From NCBI GenBank assembly GCA_942491485.1, contig CALOAX010000018.1, positions 124,001 to 188,000 of the forward strand: a DNA stretch of 64,000 bases, given 5' to 3'. Each line of letters starts with the position of its first letter. The first letter of the stretch is position 1. Below, in pieces: positions 53,403 through 62,208 of the stretch. Position numbers and translations under genes: made by a program. Origin of the DNA: Desulfoluna sp942491485. Lineage in GTDB: Bacteria; Desulfobacterota; Desulfobacteria; Desulfobacterales; Desulfolunaceae. The notes beneath the pieces were generated by a model that saw nothing but the letters and a program-made list of their open reading frames with translations, ran no database searches and was not told the DNA's origin.

Positions 53403-53718
53403 GGGGGTGATGGCTGAAACCCAGTATTTCTTTGTTCCAGGGATTGTCCTTGGAGTGCTGGCATCGACGTATCATGTTGAGCCATTCACACATGTGGTTT
53501 TGGTATCGCCCTGTACCCTTCGTATTGATTGAAGGCATGTGTCCCTGACACCGAGGAACGAGGTTTCAGGGGTATATGCAACCGAAACGTTTTTGGTCCA
53601 GCTTTTTTCAGAAAGCTGACCGCCCGAGATATTCCGGTGAAAGTCAACTCCAGGGCTGGCACCGGAGGACCCACGGCTCACGCGCTTGCAACGACCGTGG
53701 CATACCCACACACTTAGC

Positions 53719-53828
53719 GCGAATGCGGATGCGACACACATCGAACTCTGTGGAACGTTGCGCATTCGCCATATGGGGTCCAGGGGTGGCAAGGCCACTT
53801 AGGCTAAAAGTCCCCTGGCGCCGGAGGC
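53719..53828 (-). repeat. Structured intergenic repeat, closing orientation (copy K)
   Basis: GCGAATGC (53719-53726) pairs with GCATTCGC (about 53761-53768), followed by a CCAGGGG...CCCCTGG hairpin and the terminal GCGCCGGAGGC. Here the terminal GGAGG lies 11 nt before the eutA2 ATG and is the only visible Shine-Dalgarno sequence. Confidence 0.85.
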
Positions 53829-53837
53829 AGAACCTTT

Positions 53838-55355
53838 ATGCCCGACAGTCCAAAAATCGCATCTCTTTACGCAGCCCATTTAAGCGGAGCTGAATCATCC
53901 GAAGCCGCCGAGATCGTGACCAGTGTGGGCATCGACATCGGCACCACCACCACCCAGTGTGTGGTGAGTCGGCTCACGGTGAAGAACACGGCTCCGGGAA
54001 CGCTTGTGCCCCGCATGGAGATCACCGACAAAGAGGTGGTTTACCGGAGCGAGATTCATTTTACGCCCATTACCGACGGCAACCTTGTGGACACGGAGAA
54101 GGTGTTTCGTCTGGTGGAGAAAGAGTTTGCCCTGGCCGGGATATCGCCATCGGAGATTGACACCGGGGCGGTGATCATCACCGGGGAGACGGCCAAGAAG
54201 GAGAACGCGCGGCGGATTACCGGAGAACTGGCCGGTTACGCCGGTGACTTTGTGGTGGCTACGGCGGGCGGGAAGCTGGAGTCGGTCATCGCAGGGCGCG
54301 GTTCCGGGGCGTCGGATTATTCCCGCACCCGATTCAAGACCGTTGCCAATATTGATATTGGAGGCGGCACGGCCAACATCGGTGTTTACAAAAACGGGAA
54401 AGCCATCGACAGCTGCTGTATCAATGTGGGCGGTCGGCTGATGCGTGTGGATGGCGAAGAGAAGCGCGTTATTCAGATAACGGAACCCATGGCCCGCGTG
54501 CTGGACGACCTGGGATTGACGTTAAGGTCGGGGGATTCCGTGGACCCCATGGTCATAGAGATTATTTGCCGCCGCATGGCAGAGGTTGTACTGAACTCCC
54601 TTAAACACTCCCGGCTAAAGGGGCTTGAAGAGACCCTTATGATGACGGAGCCCCTCCGGCTTGATTACGATGTGGATTGCGTCATGATTTCAGGGGGTGT
54701 TGCGGATCATGCCTACACCAGCTCGCCATGCGAAACCATAGAAGAGATCGCCCGCTACGGAGACATCGGTCCCATGTTGGGGCGTCAGATTCGCGAGGTG
54801 TTCAAGGGGGACGGGTGCGAACTCATTCGCCCGGTGGAGACAATCCGCGCCACTGTTATTGGTGCCGGTGCCCAGACCGTTGATGTGAGCGGCAGCACCA
54901 TCGTGGTGGACGACAACTGTCTGCCTTTGAAGAATATTCCGGTGGTGATTCCCTTTGCGGACGGCATTCCCGACACGGAAGACGAGGTGGCTGCGGCCGT
55001 GCTGCAGAGCGTGAAAAGCCTTTATGAAGAGGATGCCATTGAGCATGTGGCCGTGGGTGTTCAGGGCAGCGAGTACTTGAGTTACAAAAAGATTCAGGTT
55101 CTGGCCAAAGGTGTGCTGCAAGGGGTGTCACAGGTGATCCGCGCGGGCCTTCCCGTCATTGTCGTCATGGAACACGACAGCGGAAAAGTTTTGGGTCAGA
55201 GCCTGCGTGTGATGAATCCGTCCGCCCAGGTGATCTGCGTGGATCAAATCGAAGTGGGGGAGGGGGATTATATCGACATCGGCCACTCCATGGCGGGGGG
55301 CACGGTGGTTCCCGTGGTGATCAAGACCCTGGTCTTTGAAACGCGCCAGGCTTAA
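53838..55355 (+). CDS. eutA: EutA: ethanolamine ammonia-lyase reactivating factor (copy 2)
   Basis: A 505-residue actin/Hsp70-fold ATPase with VGIDIGTTTTQCVVSRL, NIDIGGGTANIGVYKNG and ISGGVADHAY. Like copy 1 it should reactivate lyase holoenzyme carrying damaged cobalamin, here presumably EutB2/EutC2. It has about 30 extra N-terminal residues compared with copy 1. The GGAGG used for initiation is supplied by the end of repeat K. It is flanked by repeats K and L. Confidence 0.95.
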   Translation: MPDSPKIASLYAAHLSGAESSEAAEIVTSVGIDIGTTTTQCVVSRLTVKNTAPGTLVPRMEITDKEVVYRSEIHFTPITDGNLVDTEKVFRLVEKEFALAGISPSEIDTGAVIITGETAKKENARRITGELAGYAGDFVVATAGGKLESVIAGRGSGASDYSRTRFKTVANIDIGGGTANIGVYKNGKAIDSCCINVGGRLMRVDGEEKRVIQITEPMARVLDDLGLTLRSGDSVDPMVIEIICRRMAEVVLNSLKHSRLKGLEETLMMTEPLRLDYDVDCVMISGGVADHAYTSSPCETIEEIARYGDIGPMLGRQIREVFKGDGCELIRPVETIRATVIGAGAQTVDVSGSTIVVDDNCLPLKNIPVVIPFADGIPDTEDEVAAAVLQSVKSLYEEDAIEHVAVGVQGSEYLSYKKIQVLAKGVLQGVSQVIRAGLPVIVVMEHDSGKVLGQSLRVMNPSAQVICVDQIEVGEGDYIDIGHSMAGGTVVPVVIKTLVFETRQA

Positions 55356-55360
55356 CAAAA

Positions 55361-55462
55361 GCCTCCGGCAGCCAGGGGATAAATCCCCTGGACCTCAGGT
55401 TCGCGAATGCTCTAAGCCCTCGTTCCTCGGGCTGTCGCATTCGCTGACGGGCTACGCCCGTG
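55361..55462 (+). repeat. Structured intergenic repeat, head orientation (copy L)
   Basis: GCCTCCGGCAGC begins 6 nt after the eutA2 stop. The head hairpin is CCAGGGGATAAATCCCCTGG, the stem GCGAATGC/GCATTCGC surrounds GCCCTCGTTCCTCGGGC, and the tail is ACGGGCTACGCCCGT. Confidence 0.85.
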
Positions 55463-55585
55463 GAGTTCCAGCGGTGTTTTTTAGTTGTTTTCCCCGGCTG
55501 TCAGGCCTGTGGGATAATATTGGGTGATGCGGTATCCACCGTCTGGTGGTGATTTTATCAACCCCCTTGGAATTACGACGTTTCC

Positions 55586-55736
55586 GTAGGATGGGCAAAG
55601 GCTGTGCCGTGCCCATCACGAGCTATGATAACCGCCCATACCGCATGAAGAGTAGGGCTGTCAACATCTCGGTAAATACAATCGATGAAGGTCAATCGAC
55701 CAATGATGGGCACGCTTCGCGCTTTGCCCATCCTAC
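55586..55736. mobile_element. 151-bp inverted-repeat element
   Basis: GTAGGATGGGCAAAG...GTGCCCATCA at the left is inverted as TGATGGGCAC...CTTTGCCCATCCTAC at the right. The layout is like the 106-bp TIR elements but with a different terminal sequence. Such GGGCAAAGC-type ends are widespread REP/MITE sequences in proteobacteria. No coding capacity. Confidence 0.65.
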
Positions 55737-55872
55737 ATGGCTCCGACAGTATCGATGGTTTCAGGGTACGTTCTGCGGCAGAATCTGCTCATTAGTGACT
55801 TGTATGTGTCTGATAAGTGGGGGTGATTCAGACGATCCTTTAAATATGGATTTATCATTTTTGTTCATAAAT

Positions 55873-55925
55873 ACCTGTTTATCAAACTTTTCAAAAGTTT
55901 GTCCCCCGGCAGGGCCGCCGGAGGG
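55873..55925 (-). repeat. 53-bp repeat, inverted copy of 9145-9198
   Basis: It contains ATCAAACTTTTCAAAAGTTTG, then CCCCCGGCAGGGCCGCCGGAGG. It matches the repeat near the hydrolase gene in reverse orientation and closes the eutA2 downstream spacer with CCGCCGGAGG. Confidence 0.75.
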
Positions 55926-56042
55926 TATTTCTTAAAGAGAGATTGAACAGTTTACCCCTTTCGGGGTCAGGGACGGTCACACGTCTGGCCCCGTTTTCCG
56001 GCAGTTCTTACCTGCCGGATGTTTACCACCATTCCTGGTGCG

Positions 56043-56085
56043 TCCGCCCCTTTTTTCTTTGTGAAAAAAGGGGCGGATTTTTTTT
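56043..56085. terminator. Intrinsic terminator
   Basis: TCCGCCCCTTTTTTC pairs with GAAAAAAGGGGCGGA around TTTGT, followed by eight T. It separates the eutA2 region from the third chemoreceptor. Confidence 0.88.
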
Positions 56086-56312
56086 GCTGTTTTGCGGTTC
56101 AGGACAGGTTTTTTTAACTAAAATAAATTTTAAGAGATAGTTTTCGTTTTTCATGACTGATTTGTGTTGGTTTATCGTTTTAAATCAACGATGTGATCAA
56201 AATAAAAAATGTCTGATTTTTGCGGAAAAGTGTTCAGTATCAGGGCTTATATGTCGATAAATAGAGGAACAATATGCATGCCTGTTGGGTTGATTTTATT
56301 TAAGGAGAATGA

Positions 56313-58382
56313 ATGATGTTGGGAAAAATTGGTCTGCGCGGAAAAATGCTTTTGACTATCTGCGGTGTTGTGTTGCTTTCCTATTCGGTTAGTATTTTTT
56401 ATATAACGTACAATGCCTCGAAAATGGCACGTTTGGAAGCCGAGGAGAAGGCCGCTGAGATCGCGGCCAACCACAGTCAGATGGTGTTGGCAGAGCTTAA
56501 CAACGCCATGGATGTCGCCCGTACGGTGGCTCATACCCTTGAAGGGGTGAAGATGAGCGGCACGGAGCCGAATCGGGAACAGATTAACGCCATGCTGAAG
56601 AACGTCCTTCGACAGAACCCCGGCTTTATTGCCCTCGACACCTGCTGGGAACCCAATGCCCTGGATGGTCGCGATTCCGACTTTATCGGTGTTGAGGGGC
56701 ACGATGACACGGGGCGGTTTGTGCCTTATTGGAACAGGGGAAGCGGTTCCATTGAGGTGGAACCCCTGGTCAATTTTGATACGGAGAGCTGGTACCAGGA
56801 TCCCAAAAACACCGGTAATGAAATTATCACAGAGCCTTACGTGTATCCTGTGGGTGGCAAGGATGTGCTCATGACCACAGTGGTGGCCCCCATCAAGGTG
56901 AACGGTCAGTTCCTGGGCATGGTTGCTGTGGACCTTGGTCTGGATGCCCTGGGTCGGATGATGGAAAAGATAAAACCCTTTGAATCAGGGTATGGATACC
57001 TTCTTTCCAACGAAGGATATACCGTTGCCCACCCCAATGCCGATGTGGTTGGGAAAAACATTGGCGATGTCATCAAGGGCAAGGAGCGCACAGCGCTTAT
57101 GAATGCCCTGAAAAACGGCAAGAGCTTTTCCATGCTGAGAGAAGCGACCAAGGGAGGCATGTCAACCTATCAGATTTTGGTTCCCATCAAGGTTGGAAAG
57201 ACCGATACCCCATGGTCCATCGGCATTGCGGTGCCCCTTGAAAAGGTTCTCGCGAGCGCCCATCGTCTGCGAAATACAAGCATCGTCATTGGCGTCGTCG
57301 GATTCCTCGCGCTTGTGGGTGTTGTGTGGTTTATCTCGATATTCCTGGTGGTTCGCCCGATTAACGGGGTAGTAGAAGGGCTTCGCGATATTGCGGAAGG
57401 GGAGGGCGATCTCACCCTGCGGCTTCCTGTGAACACACAGGACGAAATCGGAGAGCTGTCTACCTGGTTCAACACCTTTATAGAAAAGCTTCAGGGTATC
57501 ATCGGTGATCTTGCCGGTCAGGCTTCTGCCATGGACGGATCGTCCCGATCACTTCTCGATGTGGCCGGGGATCTTTCCACCCGGGCGGACAATACCTCTG
57601 AGCGTTCCACATCTGTTTCCGGTGCTGCCGAAGAGATGACGGTGAACATCAATGGCGTGGCCGCCTCCATGGAGCAAGCCTCTGCCAACAGCGACATGGT
57701 GGCAACCGCTGCCGAAGAGATGACCGCCACCATCGGTGAAGTGGCCAAGCAGTCTGAGACGGCCAGAAACATCTCAGCGAATGCAGTGCAGCGGGCGGAC
57801 AACGCGTCCCAGAAGATGGCCAGGCTCGGCGAAGCAGCCTCAGCCATTGGGTCCGTGACCGAAGCCATCAGTGAGATTTCCGAGCAGACCAACCTGCTTG
57901 CATTAAACGCAACAATAGAGGCCGCACGGGCAGGGGAGGCTGGTAAAGGCTTTGCCGTCGTAGCCAACGAGATCAAGGCCCTTGCAAATCAGACCGCCGA
58001 TGCGACTCAGGATATCAAGGAGCGCGTGGACGGCATTCAGAATGTAACCGGTGAGACAGTCTCCGATATCGAAGAGGTGACCAAGGTCATCACCGAGGTG
58101 AACGACATCGTCTCCACCATCGCCACCGCCGTTGAAGAGCAGTCCGTTGCCACCAGCGAAATTGCCACCAACATCGCCCAGGCCTCCCAGGGCATTCAGG
58201 AGGTCAGTGGCATGGTCGCCCAGAGTTCCACAGTGGTCACCGAGATCACGCGGGAGATCACCGAGGTGAACTCCAACTCCGGCGAAATTTCCGAAAGCAG
58301 CCGCCAGGTTCACACCAACGCTGAAGAGCTCTCATCCATGGCCGTGACCTTAAAACAGGTGGTTGAAACGTTTAAAATCTAA
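56313..58382 (+). CDS. Methyl-accepting chemotaxis protein (dCache_1-type)
   Basis: A 689-residue chemoreceptor with TM1 (about 8-33), a double-Cache periplasmic domain (about 38-320; ESWYQDPKNTGNEIITEPYVYPVGG, MVAVDLGLDALGRMM), TM2 (about 325-348), HAMP (DIAEGEGDLTLRL) and the signalling tip EQTNLLALNATIEAARAGEAGKGFAVVANEIKALA. It is closely related to the receptor at 18292. Its place between the ethanolamine locus and the second BMC operon hints at amine sensing, without proof. AAGGAG precedes the first of two ATGs. Confidence 0.9.
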   Translation: MMLGKIGLRGKMLLTICGVVLLSYSVSIFYITYNASKMARLEAEEKAAEIAANHSQMVLAELNNAMDVARTVAHTLEGVKMSGTEPNREQINAMLKNVLRQNPGFIALDTCWEPNALDGRDSDFIGVEGHDDTGRFVPYWNRGSGSIEVEPLVNFDTESWYQDPKNTGNEIITEPYVYPVGGKDVLMTTVVAPIKVNGQFLGMVAVDLGLDALGRMMEKIKPFESGYGYLLSNEGYTVAHPNADVVGKNIGDVIKGKERTALMNALKNGKSFSMLREATKGGMSTYQILVPIKVGKTDTPWSIGIAVPLEKVLASAHRLRNTSIVIGVVGFLALVGVVWFISIFLVVRPINGVVEGLRDIAEGEGDLTLRLPVNTQDEIGELSTWFNTFIEKLQGIIGDLAGQASAMDGSSRSLLDVAGDLSTRADNTSERSTSVSGAAEEMTVNINGVAASMEQASANSDMVATAAEEMTATIGEVAKQSETARNISANAVQRADNASQKMARLGEAASAIGSVTEAISEISEQTNLLALNATIEAARAGEAGKGFAVVANEIKALANQTADATQDIKERVDGIQNVTGETVSDIEEVTKVITEVNDIVSTIATAVEEQSVATSEIATNIAQASQGIQEVSGMVAQSSTVVTEITREITEVNSNSGEISESSRQVHTNAEELSSMAVTLKQVVETFKI

Positions 58383-59406
58383 AAAACGTTCAATTCAGTC
58401 CCTCCATCATTATCGGCCCCCGGCAGCCTGCCGGGGGCCGATATGTTGAAAAATCAGGCGACACTTTTTGAGCTCGAATCAATGGTGTGATAGTCTGTGT
58501 TCGTATACCGTGAGAGCTGTGGTTCCATCCAATCTGTTCCTCTCTATTCATCCTGAATTTGATTTGACCGGCATACAGGGCCGCCGGTTACCATCAATCC
58601 ATCCTGACATGACCTGACTGCGCCTGAATCACGAAAAAGGTGTGGCTTTTTTTATTTATTTTGACGACCACGTATTTGTTGGCGATTATGGCGGTGTTGG
58701 TCTGTGAACACTGATAAAATATCGGATCGCTGGTGTGGGGTGTTGATAGGCAGAAGAATACCTGTGAATCTTCTTGAAAAAATAGCGTCTTATTGTCCAA
58801 AAGCCATGGGGTTAAGTCTGGTCGCGTCGATACTTAATGAAAAAATTGCATTGACCTTGTGGGGGGGGATGACTTAAAGAGGGACTAAATGGTGGGACAA
58901 GTGGGTCTGCGTTGCAGCATGCTGTTGTGAATCAGCGGTGCGGCTTCAGCAGGAATAACCGTGATGGGCAGCTTTATGCTCGTGGGTGATTTGTGCTGAA
59001 GAATGACGTTACCGGAACCGGAACTCGATTGATGGGCATAGCTGTATCCGGCAGGTGAACAGGTGAAAAGCCATTGTTACCGAGCGTTTGGAGTTCATGG
59101 TTGAACGTGAAGCCAGATACCTGACCGTGGTGTTGGCCTCTTGCGTCATATCTTTCGACAACCATATCGAACCATGGGGTGGCCACGGGTATTTGGGAGA
59201 TGCCTTGCTTATGGGTCTCATTGTTTGCAGCTGGGTGTCATCAACCAGGGGATGAAAATGTTTGGAGCACGTTGTTGAGAAACGACCGTGTTGTCTGAAT
59301 GTAAACAGGGCGTTGGTTGGCAATTTGTCGAATTGTAAAAGTGTAAACAAACAAATAGGTTAGGCGTAGCCGTACGTGTGTGTTTACCAGGGTGAGAGGG
59401 CTGTTT
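58383..59406. other. 1-kb intergenic region before the MerR gene
   Basis: A perfect 31-nt inverted repeat at 58412-58442 (CGGCCCCCGGCA/TGCCGGGGGCCG) follows the chemoreceptor and may end its transcript. At 58851-58885 a TTGACC followed by a G-run and TTAAAGA faintly resembles the two MerR-type promoters downstream. Short minus-strand frames have no recognisable domains. No gene is called. Confidence 0.5.
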
Positions 59407-60243
59407 ATGAAGTTTAAAAGCAGATATTCTGTGGGAGATGTCAGCAAGGTTTGCAATGTGTCTAAAAAGACACTTCGGTATTATGACAAAATAGGTCTTA
59501 TTAATTCAGAAAGAGACGACAGCAACAATTATCGGTATTATTCCAGCGAATCCTTATTGGCCGTCCCTGTCATCAAGTATTATAAGCAGATGGGATTTAA
59601 ACTTGATGAAATGCGGGAGTTCATCGAGGGGAATGTTCAGAATGTTTACAGGGCGATGCAACGCTCCTTCAGCTCAAAGATTGACGAGCTTGAAGCGACC
59701 CAGGAAGAGACCCGCAGGAAGTATGTTTCGGTTAAAGACTGGTATGATTTGATTTTAGAAGCTGAGATGGTGATAGATAATAATATCAAAGAGGTGTCGA
59801 TTAAATACGTCAACTCTTCGGATTATCTGTTTCTGGATCAGGAGTTCGACAATGATATTAAAGCATCCATTATCAACATTGAATTTACAAATTACGTAGA
59901 AAAAGTAAACAACGAGATAACCGGGCCTGTAATTATCAATTTTTCGTCATTTCAGGATCGGATGCAGAATAAAAAACAAAAAATACGGATGCTTCAGAAA
60001 ACATTGATGGTGTGCAAAGAGCATGAAAAAATGAAGTTTGGTGGTCAGATGATGATTTCGTGTTATCACATCGGTTCCCATGAAACCATTAATGCAACAT
60101 ACGAAAAAATGTGCCACTGGGCGCGGAAACACGGGTACGTTATTGGCGATGAATCATTTGAACGGTATGTTACGGATTATTGGACGACCAGAAACAGTTC
60201 AAAGTTTGTCACAGAGATACTGATGGACGTTTCAAGGCAATAG
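59407..60243 (+). CDS. MerR-family regulator with GyrI/BmrR-like effector domain
   Basis: A 278-residue regulator. It has an N-terminal MerR winged helix (YSVGDVSKVCNVSKKTLRYYDKIGLINSERDDSNNYRYYSSESL, residues about 6-50), a dimerisation coiled coil (about 80-125) and a C-terminal region of about 150 residues with the layout of GyrI-like/BmrR ligand-binding domains. BmrR relatives bind lipophilic or quaternary cations; the ligand here is unknown. ATG 59407 with GAGAGG upstream is used. The A+T-rich coding sequence stands out from the eut genes. Its likely targets are the promoters at 60988 and 63160. Confidence 0.88.
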   Translation: MKFKSRYSVGDVSKVCNVSKKTLRYYDKIGLINSERDDSNNYRYYSSESLLAVPVIKYYKQMGFKLDEMREFIEGNVQNVYRAMQRSFSSKIDELEATQEETRRKYVSVKDWYDLILEAEMVIDNNIKEVSIKYVNSSDYLFLDQEFDNDIKASIINIEFTNYVEKVNNEITGPVIINFSSFQDRMQNKKQKIRMLQKTLMVCKEHEKMKFGGQMMISCYHIGSHETINATYEKMCHWARKHGYVIGDESFERYVTDYWTTRNSSKFVTEILMDVSRQ

Positions 60244-60987
60244 CAAATGAAGTTTCCCCCTATGGCAGCCTTTGGGTGCTGGGCTGATTGGATGCGGCCC
60301 TGGCTTGGCTTCCAGATGATTTCTATATCCAGGAGGTTGTCCGTTGTCGTCTGTCGTGGGCGGCAGCCGGGTGGTTGCATTCAGGGTGCCTGTGGTGGCC
60401 ATGTGAAATGATGTGGGGAAATCAATAATGCACCGATGACAGTGCCATCCTGGTGAATATGCCGAGGGCAGGGGCTGATGGGGAGTCTTTAAGCCTGGAC
60501 GGTTTTGATACGCCAGGGCAGGGCCTGCTTAACGGCAGGCCTCGTGATCGGTCACCGACGATGGTGCCTTCCGATGTTTTTGTTGCTTCGGGACACATTC
60601 AGCATCTTAACAATTGAACGAGAACCTCTCCTTATTATAAGCGGACTATCCCTCTCTTCTCTCTTTTTCCCTTGTTGTGCTCAAGCCTTTGTTCTCATGA
60701 ATTAAATTTCTTGCCGGTTCATCTGCCCAATCTTAACGCCTGGGTCAGGGTTGTTACAAAATAGCCTTACGCCCTTATTGTAGTGAAAAGTCCCGGACCC
60801 GGTTCTTTTTTTGGGACAAGGAGATTGCTATGGAAGGCGCGGCTCTTGGTGTGTCGGCTTGGTGTAACATCCTTAATAAATAGCCACTAAGTCCTGTGGT
60901 GTGGCGTTGCTTTTTAGGTCGGAGCAGGGCCTTTTCAGGTGCAAAAAGTAGTAAATTTGTGGTCTGTTTTTTTGTACAAGAATTGTA
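60244..60987. other. Intergenic region upstream of the DMT-transporter promoter
   Basis: About 745 bp with no convincing gene. It holds a short GC hairpin (GGGCCTGC-TTAAC-GGCAGGCC, about 60524-60544). Confidence 0.45.
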
Positions 60988-61018
60988 TTGACCTTCCCCT
61001 TAGGGGTAAAGATATAGT
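60988..61018 (+). promoter_or_regulatory. MerR-type promoter/operator of the DMT-transporter operon
   Basis: The -35 TTGACC (60988-60993) and -10 TATAGT (61013-61018) are separated by 19 bp instead of 17. The spacer holds the dyad CCCC-TTA-GGGG (60996-61006). Extended spacing with a central dyad is the hallmark of promoters activated by MerR proteins through DNA untwisting. Confidence 0.85.
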
Positions 61019-61118
61019 CCCTAAAAACCGAAAATCTGGGATCACTGTCGATCAAACGGATTTTTATGCAGTTGGGATTCTTTTAAAAGTGTTGGTTTAA
61101 AGGGAGGACAATTTATTT

Positions 61119-62207
61119 ATGTTTGAAGCATCAGGTTCACAAAACTTGGCTGCCATTGAAGCCAAGAACAAGTTATCTGCTGACTTTAAGAAGAAGGGTA
61201 TCCTTATCGCCCTTCTTTCTGGTCTTTGTTATGGTTTTTATACTGCCTTCATGACATTGGGGATGTCAAAGGGCGTATGGATCGATTGGTATGGTGCCAA
61301 TAAAGCAGGTCTCTCTGCTTTCGCTATTACCTATCTTCTCGGTGCCATCGGAGCGGCTCTCACCGACTCCTGCAGTGCTGGCTGGGCCGTACTTATCTCC
61401 ATTGTAAGGGGCAAGCTTGGCGACTTTTTCAGGTGCCTCAAAACCAAGCCCGGTATGGTTATGGTTGTTGGTGCTCTTGTTGGTGGCCCCATCTCCAGTA
61501 CCGCTTATGTAATCGGTCTTCAGAAGGCGGGTTCTATTATCGTTCCCATTAGTGCCCTCTGTCCCGCTATCGGCGCTATTCTCGCTCGCTTCTGGTTCAA
61601 GCAGGAGCTCAACGCTCGCATGATGCTTGGTATTGCCATCTGCTTTGGCGCCAGCTTCATGATCGCTATCCCTTCCCTGGGTGGCGATGCTCCCGAGGGC
61701 ATGTTCCTTGGTATCTGCTTCGGTTTTCTGGCTGCTGTTGGCTGGGGTTTCGAAGGGTGTGTTTGTGGTTACGGCACGTCCATGATCGACTCCGAAGTGG
61801 GCATTACCATTCGCCAGGTCACCTCCGGTCTCTCCAACCTCATCATTCTGATCCCCCTCTTTGGCATGATCTCCAAGGGTGGAAACACTGTTGAGCTGGT
61901 AACCGCTGCCTTTACCGACGGTTCTTCCATCTTCTTCTTTGCCCTGGCCGGTCTTGCTGCTTACGGCGCGTTCATGTTCTGGTACAAAGGTAACAGCATG
62001 TGCGGCGCTGCACTCGGAATGTCCTGCAACGGTACCTTCTCCTTCTGGGGCCCCTTCTGCTGCTGGCTCGTACTGGGTATCGCCTTCGGTATGGACGGAT
62101 GGGCCATTCCCCCCATCGCCTGGGCCGCTGCTATTGTGATGGTAATCGGTATCTTCACCATCGCTCTGAACCCCCTGGACCTGCTCAAGAGCAAGGAGGA
62201 GAACTAA
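61119..62207 (+). CDS. DMT-superfamily 10-TM transporter
   Basis: A 362-residue membrane protein with about ten helices in two EamA-like halves (first half around GILIALLSGLCYGFYTAFMTLG, second around GMFLGICFGFLAAVGWGFEG). The family contains metabolite and amine exporters and importers. Control by a shared MerR-type promoter with the BMC operon suggests that it imports the substrate, or exports a product, of the second compartment. AGGGAGGA precedes the ATG. The specific substrate is unknown. Confidence 0.82.
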   Translation: MFEASGSQNLAAIEAKNKLSADFKKKGILIALLSGLCYGFYTAFMTLGMSKGVWIDWYGANKAGLSAFAITYLLGAIGAALTDSCSAGWAVLISIVRGKLGDFFRCLKTKPGMVMVVGALVGGPISSTAYVIGLQKAGSIIVPISALCPAIGAILARFWFKQELNARMMLGIAICFGASFMIAIPSLGGDAPEGMFLGICFGFLAAVGWGFEGCVCGYGTSMIDSEVGITIRQVTSGLSNLIILIPLFGMISKGGNTVELVTAAFTDGSSIFFFALAGLAAYGAFMFWYKGNSMCGAALGMSCNGTFSFWGPFCCWLVLGIAFGMDGWAIPPIAWAAAIVMVIGIFTIALNPLDLLKSKEEN

Positions 62208-62208
62208 T

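Noticed and set aside
53472..53798. Frames of 60-108 codons in the eutC2-eutA2 spacer
   Set aside because: They overlap TIR and structured-repeat sequence in several frames at once.
17436..55462. CRISPR array
   Set aside because: The repeats are dispersed between genes, are not evenly spaced and have no spacers or cas genes nearby.
58974..59350. Overlapping minus-strand frames before the MerR gene (70-113 codons)
   Set aside because: No domain, no ribosome site, and two frames overlap each other; treated as non-coding.
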